Shown piece by piece: positions 33,667-41,471 of a DNA stretch of 44,617 nucleotides. Origin of the DNA: an uncultured bacterium (lineage in GTDB: Bacteria > Atribacterota > Atribacteria > Atribacterales > Caldatribacteriaceae). The stretch covers positions 1-44,617 of the forward strand of contig CALAIW010000004.1 of assembly GCA_937922705.1 (NCBI GenBank), given 5' to 3'. The first letter of the stretch is position 1; each line of letters opens with the position of its first letter. Position numbers and translations under genes: made by a program. The notes below the pieces were generated by a model. That model did no database searches and was not told where the DNA came from. It saw nothing but the letters and a program-made list of their open reading frames with translations.

Positions 33667-35754
33667 TTAAAAAATTTTTGAAACTTCGTTAAGGGTATCG
33701 TGGCCGAGGCTAAGCGCTTGCTCTTTGACCACCTGCAGAAATACTTGAACGAGCTCTGGGTCAAACTGTGTCCCTGCACCTTTGGTAATCTCCTCTAAAG
33801 CCTTAGAGAAAGACATGGCTTTTTGGTACGGACGGTTGCTTGTCATTGCTACAAAAGCGTCGATGATTGCAATGATGCGGGCAAAAAGGGGAATGTCCTT
33901 GCCTTTGAGTCCTTGAGGGTATCCTGTGCCATCAAAATGCTCATGGTGGGCCAAAACACCCTCAGCAATGGGGAGGAGTTCTGGGAAAAGGCGAGCGATG
34001 CGGTATCCAACTTCGGGGTGTTTGCGGATTTCTGCCCACTCTTTCTCGGTGAGGGATTCGGTTTTCACCAGGATAGCTTGGGGGATGGCTACCTTTCCTA
34101 GGTCGTGGAACTGGGCAAGAAGGACAAGGTTATCGGTTTCTGCCTTTGAGAGGCCAAGAGCCTCGCCCATTTTCTGGGCAAGGATGCGCATGCGTTCGTG
34201 GTGCGTTTCCATTTCCCCTGGGGTTTCTCGGAGGTACTGCTCAAGGAAAAGGAGGAAAGCAGTGCGGGAACTTTTGGTTTTGGCAGTCTTACTCTGGTAC
34301 ATGCGATTTTCTGCTTCGCTAAGGATGGTGTCGATGTCTTCATGTTCCTTCTCTTTTGTAGCACATCCCAAGGCCATGCTTACAGGAAAAGGAGTTTCTC
34401 TCTTCTTGGACTCCTCATCACAGAGTTTTTGAATGCGCTGGAGGATATCTTGTGCAGCAGCAAAGGGAGTTTTGGGAAGGAGAATGACAAATTCATCTCC
34501 ACCGAAACGGCAGACAATGTCCTCTTTTCGACATGCACGGGTAAGGATTGCAGAAACCTTTTTGAGAAGCGCATCGCCTTGGGAATGCCCAAAAACGTCG
34601 TTTACGAGTTTGAGGCCATTCACATCAACCATAACAACGCTTAGGGGGAGTTGGCGGGGAACGTCGAGTCGCTTCAGGGCATCCTCAAAGAAAAGGCGGT
34701 TATAGAGGCCAGTGAGGGGGTCGTGGAACGTAAGGTAGAGAATGCGTTCCTCGGCTTGTTTTTTCGCAGTAACATTGGAGGAGATGGTAACTACCCGAAA
34801 AACCTGACCTTCTTCGTCAAGAATAGGATACGCTCTCTGGTGCCAGATAGTGCCATCATGGGAGGTAACTTCGGCCTCTTCCGTTTTCCCAGTAACAAAG
34901 GCTCTCACCGTCGCACATCCAGGACAGGGAGTATTTCGTTTTTCGAAAACCTCAAAGCAGTACTTTCCAATAACCTCCTTGGGTTCAAGGTGAAGGCTCC
35001 GAAGTACTGCCTGGTTCACCCAAACGATTCTTGGTCCTTTCTCGTAGTAAACCACCCGGTCCTCAAGAGCATTAAGGATGAGCACCTTTTCCTTTTCTGA
35101 TGCTCTCAGAGCTTCCTCTATTCTCTTTTGCTCAGTGATATCCCGGCTTATTCCTACTAGGCCAACAATATCTCCTTTCTCGTCGCGAAGGGGAACCTTG
35201 TTTGTGACCATCCAGATTTTTCGTGGCACTCCGGCAGAAGAGTCAAGAACCTCCCGCTCATCATGGAGCATTGGCGTTCCATTGTGCAAAAGCTCTTCTT
35301 CCTTTTCCCAGAGGTAACGTGCAACCTCCTCCGGATAAAGGTCAAAGTCGGTTTTTCCAAGCACTTCATCAGGGGAGGTGAACCCATGGTGGTGAGCGAA
35401 AGCCGCGTTGGCAAAGGTAAAGCGGTGGTTGCGGTCCTTCACATAAACGTGCTCGGGTAGAGCGTTAACACCTGCAAGAAAGAGACGCTTTTCCTTGAGG
35501 TATCGCTGGAGTTCTTCGAAACGTTTTTCCCAAAAGACAAGAACCTTCCAGGATCCCTCCTTTTCGAAAGAGAGCATGGTGAGTTCTAAGGTTTTTTCGC
35601 CTACCTTCCATGAGGTATCCTGGGGGATTTGGGAAAGAATGCTCTTGAGCCCAACAGTATCACCAGGAGCGAGGGAGAGGAGGTGAAAAGCTCCCTCACT
35701 GGCGGCAATGACCGCCCCTTTTGCGTCCATAACAACAACGCCTATTTCCTCCAC
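33667..35754 (-). CDS. PAS-PAS-GGDEF-HD-GYP bifunctional c-di-GMP protein
   Basis: Cytoplasmic sensor that may both make and degrade c-di-GMP. 695 residues. Two or three PAS-type domains (about 1-80 weak, 90-215 clear with LPEHVYVKDRNHRFTFANAA, 220-345 with CPGCATVRAF, a possible metal or haem site). GGDEF domain about 350-510: DPLTGLYNRLFFED, active site RFGGDEF intact, with RxxD inhibitory site (RKED) five residues before. HD-GYP domain about 520-680: FHDLGKVAIP, HHEHFDGTGYPQGLKG and DAFVAMTSNRPY. Start GTG at 35754 has AGGGGAG nine bases upstream; the frame is closed by TAG ten codons earlier. Both catalytic sites look intact. Confidence 0.95.
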   Translation of the reverse strand: MEEIGVVVMDAKGAVIAASEGAFHLLSLAPGDTVGLKSILSQIPQDTSWKVGEKTLELTMLSFEKEGSWKVLVFWEKRFEELQRYLKEKRLFLAGVNALPEHVYVKDRNHRFTFANAAFAHHHGFTSPDEVLGKTDFDLYPEEVARYLWEKEEELLHNGTPMLHDEREVLDSSAGVPRKIWMVTNKVPLRDEKGDIVGLVGISRDITEQKRIEEALRASEKEKVLILNALEDRVVYYEKGPRIVWVNQAVLRSLHLEPKEVIGKYCFEVFEKRNTPCPGCATVRAFVTGKTEEAEVTSHDGTIWHQRAYPILDEEGQVFRVVTISSNVTAKKQAEERILYLTFHDPLTGLYNRLFFEDALKRLDVPRQLPLSVVMVDVNGLKLVNDVFGHSQGDALLKKVSAILTRACRKEDIVCRFGGDEFVILLPKTPFAAAQDILQRIQKLCDEESKKRETPFPVSMALGCATKEKEHEDIDTILSEAENRMYQSKTAKTKSSRTAFLLFLEQYLRETPGEMETHHERMRILAQKMGEALGLSKAETDNLVLLAQFHDLGKVAIPQAILVKTESLTEKEWAEIRKHPEVGYRIARLFPELLPIAEGVLAHHEHFDGTGYPQGLKGKDIPLFARIIAIIDAFVAMTSNRPYQKAMSFSKALEEITKGAGTQFDPELVQVFLQVVKEQALSLGHDTLNEVSKIF

Positions 35755-35841
35755 TTTGGAAGTCTCCCCTATCTTTTTCTGCTCCTAGAGGCTGTACGAT
35801 TCCGCAAAAAGAAGACTCCCCCAATGAATTGTCTTAAAGTA

Positions 35842-35870
35842 AGTATAACAGGCTGTTTTCCCTGGGTAAA
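35842..35870 (-). promoter_or_regulatory. Promoter of the GGDEF/HD-GYP gene
   Basis: Minus-strand -35 TTTACC (35865-35870), 17-base spacer ending in TGT, -10 TATACT (35842-35847). The TG before the -10 makes it extended. It predicts an untranslated leader of about 80 bases. Confidence 0.6.
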
Positions 35871-35932
35871 GAAGTGGCTGAGTCCTAAAGGAGAACTTTG
35901 GAGGAGAAGGAGTTGTTGCATGACGCTCGTCC

Positions 35933-35961
35933 TTGACTTCCCCTTTTTGGGATGCTACCAT
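35933..35961 (+). promoter_or_regulatory. Promoter of the dctP operon
   Basis: -35 TTGACT (35933-35938), exactly 17-base spacer, -10 TACCAT (35956-35961), about 30 bases before the dctP start. The -10 lies inside an inverted repeat, so it is probably repressed by a bound regulator. Confidence 0.7.
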
Positions 35962-35976
35962 CGTAGTATCCCAAAA
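35945..35976 (+). promoter_or_regulatory. Operator palindrome over the dctP promoter (candidate GntR box)
   Basis: TTTTGGGATGCTAC (35945-35958), loop CATC, GTAGTATCCCAAAA (35963-35976); 13 of 14 pairs match. The inner 18 bases (35952-35969) match the box in front of the gntR gene at 14 of 18 positions. It covers the -10 and the expected start point, which suits a repressor. It would also form a hairpin if transcribed, but it has no T run and precedes the gene. Confidence 0.7.
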
Positions 35977-35992
35977 GAGAGGGGGTAAGTGG

Positions 35993-36967
35993 ATGCGCTG
36001 GTTCTTTCTGATTGTCTTCCTCACTCTTTTTAGCGCGGTAATGCTTTCTGCGCTAGTGGAAGCAAAGGTCGTTTGGAAGTTCGGACATCTTGTGAATGAG
36101 GAGCATATGTGGCACCGCACAGCAGTGAAGTTTGCCGAACTTGTGAGAGAAAAAACCAATGGGGCAATTGAAATTGCCATTTATCCAAATGAACAACTTG
36201 GGAAGGAAATCGAGGTTCTTACCATGATCCAGGCTGGAACAGCAGACCTTACCATCTCTGGAGAGTCTATGCAAAACTGGGCTCCAAAGGCTGCCCTTAT
36301 TGCCGCTCCATATGCCTTTAAGAGCATTGACCACATGATACGGGCCATAAATAGCGACATTGGTCACGAGATTCGCCAAGAAATCATCGAAAAAGTTGGA
36401 GTTATTCCTCTGTACTACCACATCCGGGCTCCTCGAAACCTTACATCGAATAAACCCGTGTCCAAGCCGGAGGATGCTCGGGGTCTCCGTCTGCGTCTTC
36501 CCAATGTCCCCCTCTTTGTGGAGGCGTGGAAAGCGGTGGGGGCAAGTCCCCAGGTCATGGCCTTCAGTGAGGTTTTCACCGCACTCCAGCAAGGGGTTAT
36601 CGATGCTCAAGAGAATCCCTATGACCTTATCTATAACGCAAGCTTTTATGAGGTTCAGAAATATGTCAATGAGACAGAGCACGTTATCGGGTGGGTGTGG
36701 GTAGTTCTTGGAAAGAAGCAGTTTGAATCTCTTCCCAAGGAGCTTCAGGATGCTGTTCTTGCTGCTGCCCAGGAAGCGCAGAAATACGCCGATCTCCTTT
36801 TCTGGCAGGAGATGCCCACCTTCAAGCAAAAGCTTATTGAGAAGGGTATGATGATCAACTCCGATGTGGACAAGGAAGCTTTCCGGAAGATCATGTCCGA
36901 GGCGGTGGAGAGGGTTTTGACTCCAGAACAGGCAGATCTTTACCGGAGAATTCAAGAGCTCGAGTAA
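35993..36967 (+). CDS. dctP: TRAP transporter substrate-binding protein, DctP family
   Basis: Periplasmic binding protein for an organic acid, probably a uronate or aldonate given its operon. 324 residues. The start ATG at 35993 follows GGGGG by seven bases. Signal peptide about 1-22 (LSALVEA-KVV). Family features: FGHLVNEEHMWHRTAVKFAE (28-47), PNEQLGKEIEVLTMIQAGTADL (around 65-86), the carboxylate-clamp Arg in ARGLRLRLPNVPLFVEAWKA (around 160) and TALQQGVIDAQENP (around 190-203). It is separated from dctQ by a terminator, so it can be made in excess. Confidence 0.95.
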   Translation: MRWFFLIVFLTLFSAVMLSALVEAKVVWKFGHLVNEEHMWHRTAVKFAELVREKTNGAIEIAIYPNEQLGKEIEVLTMIQAGTADLTISGESMQNWAPKAALIAAPYAFKSIDHMIRAINSDIGHEIRQEIIEKVGVIPLYYHIRAPRNLTSNKPVSKPEDARGLRLRLPNVPLFVEAWKAVGASPQVMAFSEVFTALQQGVIDAQENPYDLIYNASFYEVQKYVNETEHVIGWVWVVLGKKQFESLPKELQDAVLAAAQEAQKYADLLFWQEMPTFKQKLIEKGMMINSDVDKEAFRKIMSEAVERVLTPEQADLYRRIQELE

Positions 36968-36991
36968 GCTTGAGGTGGTGAGGATGTGGGA

Positions 36992-37027
36992 AAAAGCCTC
37001 GGCGAATGTGCCGAGGCTTTTCTTTTT
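36992..37027 (+). terminator. Intercistronic terminator between dctP and dctQ
   Basis: Stem AAAAGCCTCGGC / GCCGAGGCTTTT with loop GAATGT, followed by CTTTTT. Perfect 12-pair stem. dctQ begins 14 bases later with no promoter visible between, so it must be read through in part. Confidence 0.85.
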
Positions 37028-37040
37028 GAGGTGAGGAAGG

Positions 37041-37508
37041 ATGAAGGGAAAAGGAGATATGCTTGAGCGAGTTCTTGAGACAGGGATGTTCGTATCTTTC
37101 CTTATCCTTGTTGGGGTAGTTATGCTCAGTGTTACCACGCGTTTTTTTCTCCCTTTTGTGGTCTTTTCCTGGACAGAGGAGACTTCACGTTTTCTTTTCC
37201 TGTGGATGGTAGCTTTAGGAGCACCTTGCGCTCTGAAACGTGGAGAATTTGTGAGCGTGGATTTCCTTATGGGTCGCTTCCCACAAAGGTTTCGAAAATG
37301 GTTTCAGTCTGTGTTCTACGGTATTACCGGGGGATTCTTTACTGTTGTGTTCTTTTTTAGCCTCCAGTTTGCACGGCTTGGTTTTCTGCAGATGTCGCCC
37401 ACTATGCGCATTCCTATGGTCTTTGCCTATCTCAGTATGGTCGTCACTTCCTTCCTCATTGCTTTGTACGCCTTTGTGCTCCTTTTCCAAAGGGGTGATG
37501 CACGATGA
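37041..37508 (+). CDS. dctQ: TRAP transporter small membrane subunit, DctQ family
   Basis: 155 residues, four predicted helices (about 13-33, 45-63, 85-105, 127-147). Conserved DctQ features: SVTTRFFLPFVVFSWTEETSRF (around 30-51), LGAPCALKRGEFVSVDF (around 58-74) and MRIPMVFAYLSM near 120. Shine-Dalgarno GAGGTGAGGAAGG precedes the ATG. Its stop overlaps the dctM start. Confidence 0.95.
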   Translation: MKGKGDMLERVLETGMFVSFLILVGVVMLSVTTRFFLPFVVFSWTEETSRFLFLWMVALGAPCALKRGEFVSVDFLMGRFPQRFRKWFQSVFYGITGGFFTVVFFFSLQFARLGFLQMSPTMRIPMVFAYLSMVVTSFLIALYAFVLLFQRGDAR

Positions 37509-38779
37509 TGGCCCTTGTGCTTTTCCTTATGTTCGTCGGGCTTCTCCTTTTGGGTTTCCCAGTTGCCTTCTCCCTTGGGGTTGCATCCCTCTTCTACCTT
37601 GTGGTCAAAGGAATTCCTCTCAGTATTATTCCTCAGAAGATGTACTCAGGAATTGACTCTTTTGTCCTTCTTTGCATTCCCGCTTTTATCGTTGCGGGAA
37701 ACCTTATGAACACTGCTGGTATTACCCGACGTATTATTAACTTTTCGAATGCCCTTGTGGGGTTCATTAGGGGGGGACTGGCTCTTGCCAATGTTGCTGC
37801 GTCTATGATTTTTGCCGGGATATCTGGGACGGCTCTTGCGGATACGGCAAGCATAGGTGCTATCCTCATACCGGCAATGAAGGACGAAGGGTACGATGCC
37901 GACTTTTCAGCGGCAGTTACGGCGTCTTCTTCAACCGTTGGGCCAATTATTCCCCCGAGTGTTCCTATGATTATCGTTGGAACACTCACAGGACTCTCAG
38001 TTACCCGTCTTTTCCTTGCAGGAGCCATTCCTGGAGTTATTCTCGGCTTTGCTCTCATGGCCATTACTTACTACCTTTCAGTGAAGAGGAAGTACCCCAA
38101 AGAGGAAAAACTACCTCTGCGGCTTATTATCCGCGCTTTTCTTGACGCCTCCTTTGCACTGGGTATGGTTGTGCTCATCCTCTTTGGTATTCTTGGTGGT
38201 GTTTTCACTCCTACCGAGGCTTCAGTGGTTGCCGTAGTCTATGCGCTCCTTGTGGGTCTTTTTGTATACCGGGAATTGAAGCTCCGAGATGTTCCTCGCA
38301 TTATTATTGAATCGGCTCGGATGACGACCTCGGTCATGATTCTCGTGGGCCTGGCACGTCTTTTTGCCTGGATCATCACCACCGAAAGGATTCCTCAAAT
38401 TGTTGCCCAGGGAATACTCAATATTTCCACAAATCCTTATGTAGTCATTCTCCTCATCAATGCTATACTCCTTTTTGTTGGATGTTTTATGGAGACCGTA
38501 GCGGCTCTGGTCATTTTTGTTCCGGTTTTGCTTCCTGTAGCCACAAGAATTGGTATGGATCCAATTCATTTTGCTGTTATGGTGGTTTTAAACCTCATTA
38601 TTGGTCTCACGACACCCCCTGTGGGAGTGTGCCTTTTTGTAGCTGCAAATATTGCGAGAATCTCTCTTGGTGAGCTGGTTAAGGCCATGGTACCGTTTTT
38701 GCTTGTTCTTCTTGCGGTGCTCTTTCTTGTGAGTTATGTACCATCATTGAGCCTTACCTTGCCAAATCTTTTACGATAG
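37505..38779 (+). CDS. dctM: TRAP transporter large membrane subunit, DctM family
   Basis: Na+-driven transport subunit, 424 residues, 11-12 predicted helices. Family landmarks: GFPVAFSLGVASL (around 18-30), FAGISGTALADTASIGAILIPAM (around 103-125), SSSTVGPIIPPSVPMII (around 142-158, the ion-site signature), GVFTPTEASVVAVVYA and ETVAALVIFVPVLLPVA, LTTPPVGVCLFV near the end. Start ATGATG overlaps the dctQ stop; AAAGGGGTGA lies upstream. Complete and without lesions. Confidence 0.96.
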   Translation: MMALVLFLMFVGLLLLGFPVAFSLGVASLFYLVVKGIPLSIIPQKMYSGIDSFVLLCIPAFIVAGNLMNTAGITRRIINFSNALVGFIRGGLALANVAASMIFAGISGTALADTASIGAILIPAMKDEGYDADFSAAVTASSSTVGPIIPPSVPMIIVGTLTGLSVTRLFLAGAIPGVILGFALMAITYYLSVKRKYPKEEKLPLRLIIRAFLDASFALGMVVLILFGILGGVFTPTEASVVAVVYALLVGLFVYRELKLRDVPRIIIESARMTTSVMILVGLARLFAWIITTERIPQIVAQGILNISTNPYVVILLINAILLFVGCFMETVAALVIFVPVLLPVATRIGMDPIHFAVMVVLNLIIGLTTPPVGVCLFVAANIARISLGELVKAMVPFLLVLLAVLFLVSYVPSLSLTLPNLLR

Positions 38780-38788
38780 GGGGGTACG

Positions 38789-39805
38789 ATGGTGCGAGCG
38801 GTGCTTGTGCCAGAGCCGGGAAAGCTTGTTCTTGCTGAGAAAGCTGTGCCAATCATTAGAGAGAGTACCGAAGTTCTCGTGCGGGTTAAAGCCGGGGGAA
38901 TCTGTGGAACAGACCTCCACATATTCCATGGGACTTCTCCTGTAGCCACATATCCACGGGTCATTGGGCATGAGTTCGTTGGAGAGGTGGTAGCGCGAGG
39001 AAGGGGGGTTACGCGAGTACGAGAGGGAGATCACGTGGTGGTAGAACCAATCTTTTTTTGTGGGAAGTGTTACCCCTGTTCTATTGGAAGACCTAATGTG
39101 TGTGAAAACCTTGAGGTTATGGGGGTACATCGGGATGGGGGGTTTCAGGAGTACGTCGTAGTACCGGAACGTAATGTCTACCCTTTTTCCAAGGACATTT
39201 CCTGGGAAGAAGCCGTTCTTATGGAGCCTTTTACCATTGCTTTGCAGGTTGCTGATAGGGGAAACATCGCCTCTTCAGACACAGTCTTTATTATAGGGGC
39301 GGGTCCCATAGGCCTTTGTATTCTTGCGTACCTTAAATACCTGGGAGCACAGTGTGGGATATCGGATATTATTCCAAAGCGTTTGGAGAGAGCTAAAAAT
39401 CTTGGAGCAGATTTTGTGGTGCATTCCGGAGAAGAAAATCTTGAAAGAGAGGTTTTGCGCCACTTTCCAGGTGGAGCTCATGTGGTGATTGATGCTTCTG
39501 GTCTTCCCGAAACCTTTGCACAGGCGGTGCAACTTGCCTCCCGGGCAGGAAGAGTTGTGGTTCTTGGGTTTCACACCGCACCCTCTCCTATTCCTCAGGC
39601 CTCCATCACCCTTCGAGAGCTTACCATTGTGGGCTCAAGGCTTCAGGCGCACAAATTCCCCCAGGTTGTAGCGCTCTTTGAGGAACGAAAGCTACAGCCA
39701 GGAAAACTTGTGAGCCACGTGTTTTCTTTTGAGAGAGTTCATGAGGCCTTTGCGCTTCTTGAACACTATCCGGAGGAAACCTGTAAAGTTCTTCTCTCCT
39801 TTTAG
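38789..39805 (+). CDS. Zinc-dependent medium-chain dehydrogenase (sugar-acid/polyol type)
   Basis: NAD(P)-dependent alcohol dehydrogenase, 338 residues. Catalytic zinc ligands: Cys in AGGICGTDLHIFHG (around 39), GHEFVGEV (His-Glu around 60). Structural zinc: CGKCYPCSIGRPNVC (around 91-105), C-x2-C-x2-C-x8-C as read. Rossmann glycine pattern IIGAGPIGLCILAYLK near 170. Closest in style to RspB, L-threonine dehydrogenase and galactonate-5-dehydrogenase-like enzymes. In this operon an oxidation or reduction of a hexonate or hexuronate is the likely job, by inference. Start follows dctM after nine bases. Confidence 0.92.
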   Translation: MVRAVLVPEPGKLVLAEKAVPIIRESTEVLVRVKAGGICGTDLHIFHGTSPVATYPRVIGHEFVGEVVARGRGVTRVREGDHVVVEPIFFCGKCYPCSIGRPNVCENLEVMGVHRDGGFQEYVVVPERNVYPFSKDISWEEAVLMEPFTIALQVADRGNIASSDTVFIIGAGPIGLCILAYLKYLGAQCGISDIIPKRLERAKNLGADFVVHSGEENLEREVLRHFPGGAHVVIDASGLPETFAQAVQLASRAGRVVVLGFHTAPSPIPQASITLRELTIVGSRLQAHKFPQVVALFEERKLQPGKLVSHVFSFERVHEAFALLEHYPEETCKVLLSF

Positions 39806-39820
39806 AGGGAGGTGGGTAGA

Positions 39821-40651
39821 GTGTTCAATTTTACTGGGAAGGTTGCGGTTGTTACCGGTGGAGGCGGAGTCCTCTGCAGCATTTTCTCAAGAGCCTTGGC
39901 TTCTTATGGTGCGAAGGTTGCCGTTCTTGACCTGAATTTCGAAGCGGCACAAAGGGTTGCCGAGGATATAAGGACAAACGGTGGCGAAGCTTTAGCGGTG
40001 CAGTGCGATGTGCTCAGTCGGGAGAGTGTCTTAAAGGCAGCTGAAAGAGTACAAGAGGTTTTTGGAGAGTGGGATATTCTTATCAATGGAGCTGGGGGGA
40101 ATCATCCTCGTGGGACCCTGTCTCGAGAGTTTTTTGAACCTGGGGATCTTGAACAAAAGGAGACTTTCTTCGATCTCGATCTTGAGGGGTTCCGTTTCGT
40201 TTTCGATCTCAACCTTCTTGGTACCATTATCCCGACACAGGTTTTTGGGAGAGAGATGGCAAGAAGGGGTAAGGGTGTCATTATTACCATTGCTTCTATG
40301 GCTGCGTTTCGAGCCCTAACTCGGGTTCCTGCTTATGCAGCGGCAAAGGCAGCAGTAGCCAATTTCACCCAGTGGCTTGCTGTGTATCTAGGGAAATCGG
40401 GTGTGCGAGTTAATGCTATAGCACCGGGGTTTTTCCTGACACAGCAGAATTACCGTCTCCTTGTGGCTGAGGATGGGAGTTTTACCCCCCGAGCGCAAAA
40501 GATCCTTGCCCATACTCCCATGGGAAGGCTTGGAGAGCCCCAAGAGCTTATCGGAACACTTCTTTGGCTTTGTGACGATGAAGCTTCTGGTTTTGTTACC
40601 GGAGCAATTATTCCTGTGGATGGGGGATTTTTAGCGTATGCTGGAGTATAG
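39821..40651 (+). CDS. uxuB: SDR oxidoreductase, UxuB-like (D-mannonate/fructuronate oxidoreductase)
   Basis: NAD(P)-dependent short-chain dehydrogenase, 276 residues from GTG at 39821, eight bases after GGGAGG; GTG at 39812 lies on that site. Cofactor loop TGGGGVL (around 12-18), NGAGGNHPRGT (around 88) with the characteristic insertion FFEPGDLEQKETFFDLDLEG, catalytic Ser in IASMAAFRAL and YAAAK (around 165-169), then VNAIAPGFFLTQQN and HTPMGRLGEP. The insertion and the RAQKILAHTPMGR block match the Bacillus UxuB/YjmF group that interconverts fructuronate and mannonate. This suggests the operon handles hexuronates. Confidence 0.88.
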   Translation: MFNFTGKVAVVTGGGGVLCSIFSRALASYGAKVAVLDLNFEAAQRVAEDIRTNGGEALAVQCDVLSRESVLKAAERVQEVFGEWDILINGAGGNHPRGTLSREFFEPGDLEQKETFFDLDLEGFRFVFDLNLLGTIIPTQVFGREMARRGKGVIITIASMAAFRALTRVPAYAAAKAAVANFTQWLAVYLGKSGVRVNAIAPGFFLTQQNYRLLVAEDGSFTPRAQKILAHTPMGRLGEPQELIGTLLWLCDDEASGFVTGAIIPVDGGFLAYAGV

Positions 40652-40653
40652 GG

Positions 40654-40682
40654 TTGACATGAATATATTAGTATGGTAGTAT
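40654..40682 (+). promoter_or_regulatory. Promoter of the gntR gene
   Basis: -35 TTGACA (perfect, 40654-40659), 17-base spacer, -10 TAGTAT (40677-40682). It begins directly after the SDR stop codon, so the regulator and UroD-like gene can be expressed apart from the transport genes. Confidence 0.75.
40665..40682 (+). promoter_or_regulatory. Second candidate GntR box, in the gntR promoter
   Basis: ATATTAGTATGGTAGTAT covers the spacer and -10. Compared with the reverse complement of 35952-35969 (ATACTACGATGGTAGCAT), 14 of 18 positions agree, with shared outer halves ATA(C/T)TA and TAG(C/T)AT. Its position predicts autorepression. Confidence 0.6.
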
Positions 40683-40703
40683 GCAAAAGGAGGGGAAAAT
40701 ACG

Positions 40704-41384
40704 GTGGAACTTCTTTCGGTACCCAAAAGGGGCACTTCAGCTCGAGAGTATGTCTATGAGACGCTCAAACGGAGCATTATCTTTCTCTCCTTAAAGCCAG
40801 GGCAGAGCATAACTGAACAGGAGATTGCTGAAAAACTCTCGGTGAGCCGTACGCCTGTTCGAGAGGCGTTTATTCGCCTTGTTCAGGAGGGGTTACTTGA
40901 AACGTATCCTCAAAAGGGGACTGTGGTTTCCCTCATTGACCTGGAGCGGGTGGATGAAGCTCGTTTCATGCGCCGGACCTTGGAGAAAGCCATTCTTCGT
41001 CTTGCCTGTGAATCTTTTCCTTCGGATCTTGCCTTTGAGTTGCGCTCAAACCTTGCGCTCCAGGAAGTATGCCTTGAAGAACAAAATTTTATCCGTCTCT
41101 TCGAGCTCGATGAGGAATTTCATCGCCTCATTTACCGAGGATGCAAAAAGGAGCGTATTTGGGACCTTATTGCTCAAATCAATGCAGACTTTCGGCGTAT
41201 TAGGGTTTTAAAGCTTTCCCTGGGGATTGGGGTTGGAGAAGTGGTGCAACAACACCGGGAGATTGCGGGAGCGATTTTTGACCACAACGCAACACGGATT
41301 GAAGAGCTCGTTGAGGTACATCTTCCGCAAAATGACCCAGGTTTTGAGCGGCTACGAAGGGAGTATCCTGAGTACTTCGCATGA
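40704..41384 (+). CDS. GntR-family transcriptional regulator, FadR/FCD subgroup
   Basis: 226 residues. Winged-helix N-terminus: SAREYVYETLKRSIIFLSL (12-30), EIAEKLSVSRTPVREAFIRL (around 41-60, recognition helix), EGLLETYPQKGTVV. FCD effector domain: FELDEEFHRLIYRG with Asp and His, then QQHREI and EVHLPQND supply the other His of the metal and ligand site. Such proteins are usually repressors released by a sugar acid. The start is GTG, eight bases after AAAGGAGGGG. It probably controls dctP and itself through the related boxes. Confidence 0.94.
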   Translation: MELLSVPKRGTSAREYVYETLKRSIIFLSLKPGQSITEQEIAEKLSVSRTPVREAFIRLVQEGLLETYPQKGTVVSLIDLERVDEARFMRRTLEKAILRLACESFPSDLAFELRSNLALQEVCLEEQNFIRLFELDEEFHRLIYRGCKKERIWDLIAQINADFRRIRVLKLSLGIGVGEVVQQHREIAGAIFDHNATRIEELVEVHLPQNDPGFERLRREYPEYFA

Positions 41385-41471
41385 AGAGGCAAAAAAGAAG
41401 GTCACTGCCCTCATTCTTGTTCCACAGCTTTCTCTTGCTCTTGCAGGACTTATGAAGTAAGGAGGAGAAAC

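Noticed and set aside
33659-33679. AT-only palindrome AAAATTTTTT/AAAAAATTTT at the end of the GGDEF/HD-GYP gene
   Set aside because: Low-complexity and partly coding; the real terminator is the GC-rich stem at 33516-33570.
36053-37138. 361-codon minus-strand open frame
   Set aside because: Shadow of dctP and the dctQ start; composition of antisense sequence and it crosses the dctP terminator.
41381-41455. 24-codon ORF overlapping the gntR stop as ATGA, with a basic then hydrophobic peptide
   Set aside because: Overlap form is suggestive, but such a short frame can arise by chance and no homologue can be judged; it may simply be the gap before the UroD-like gene.
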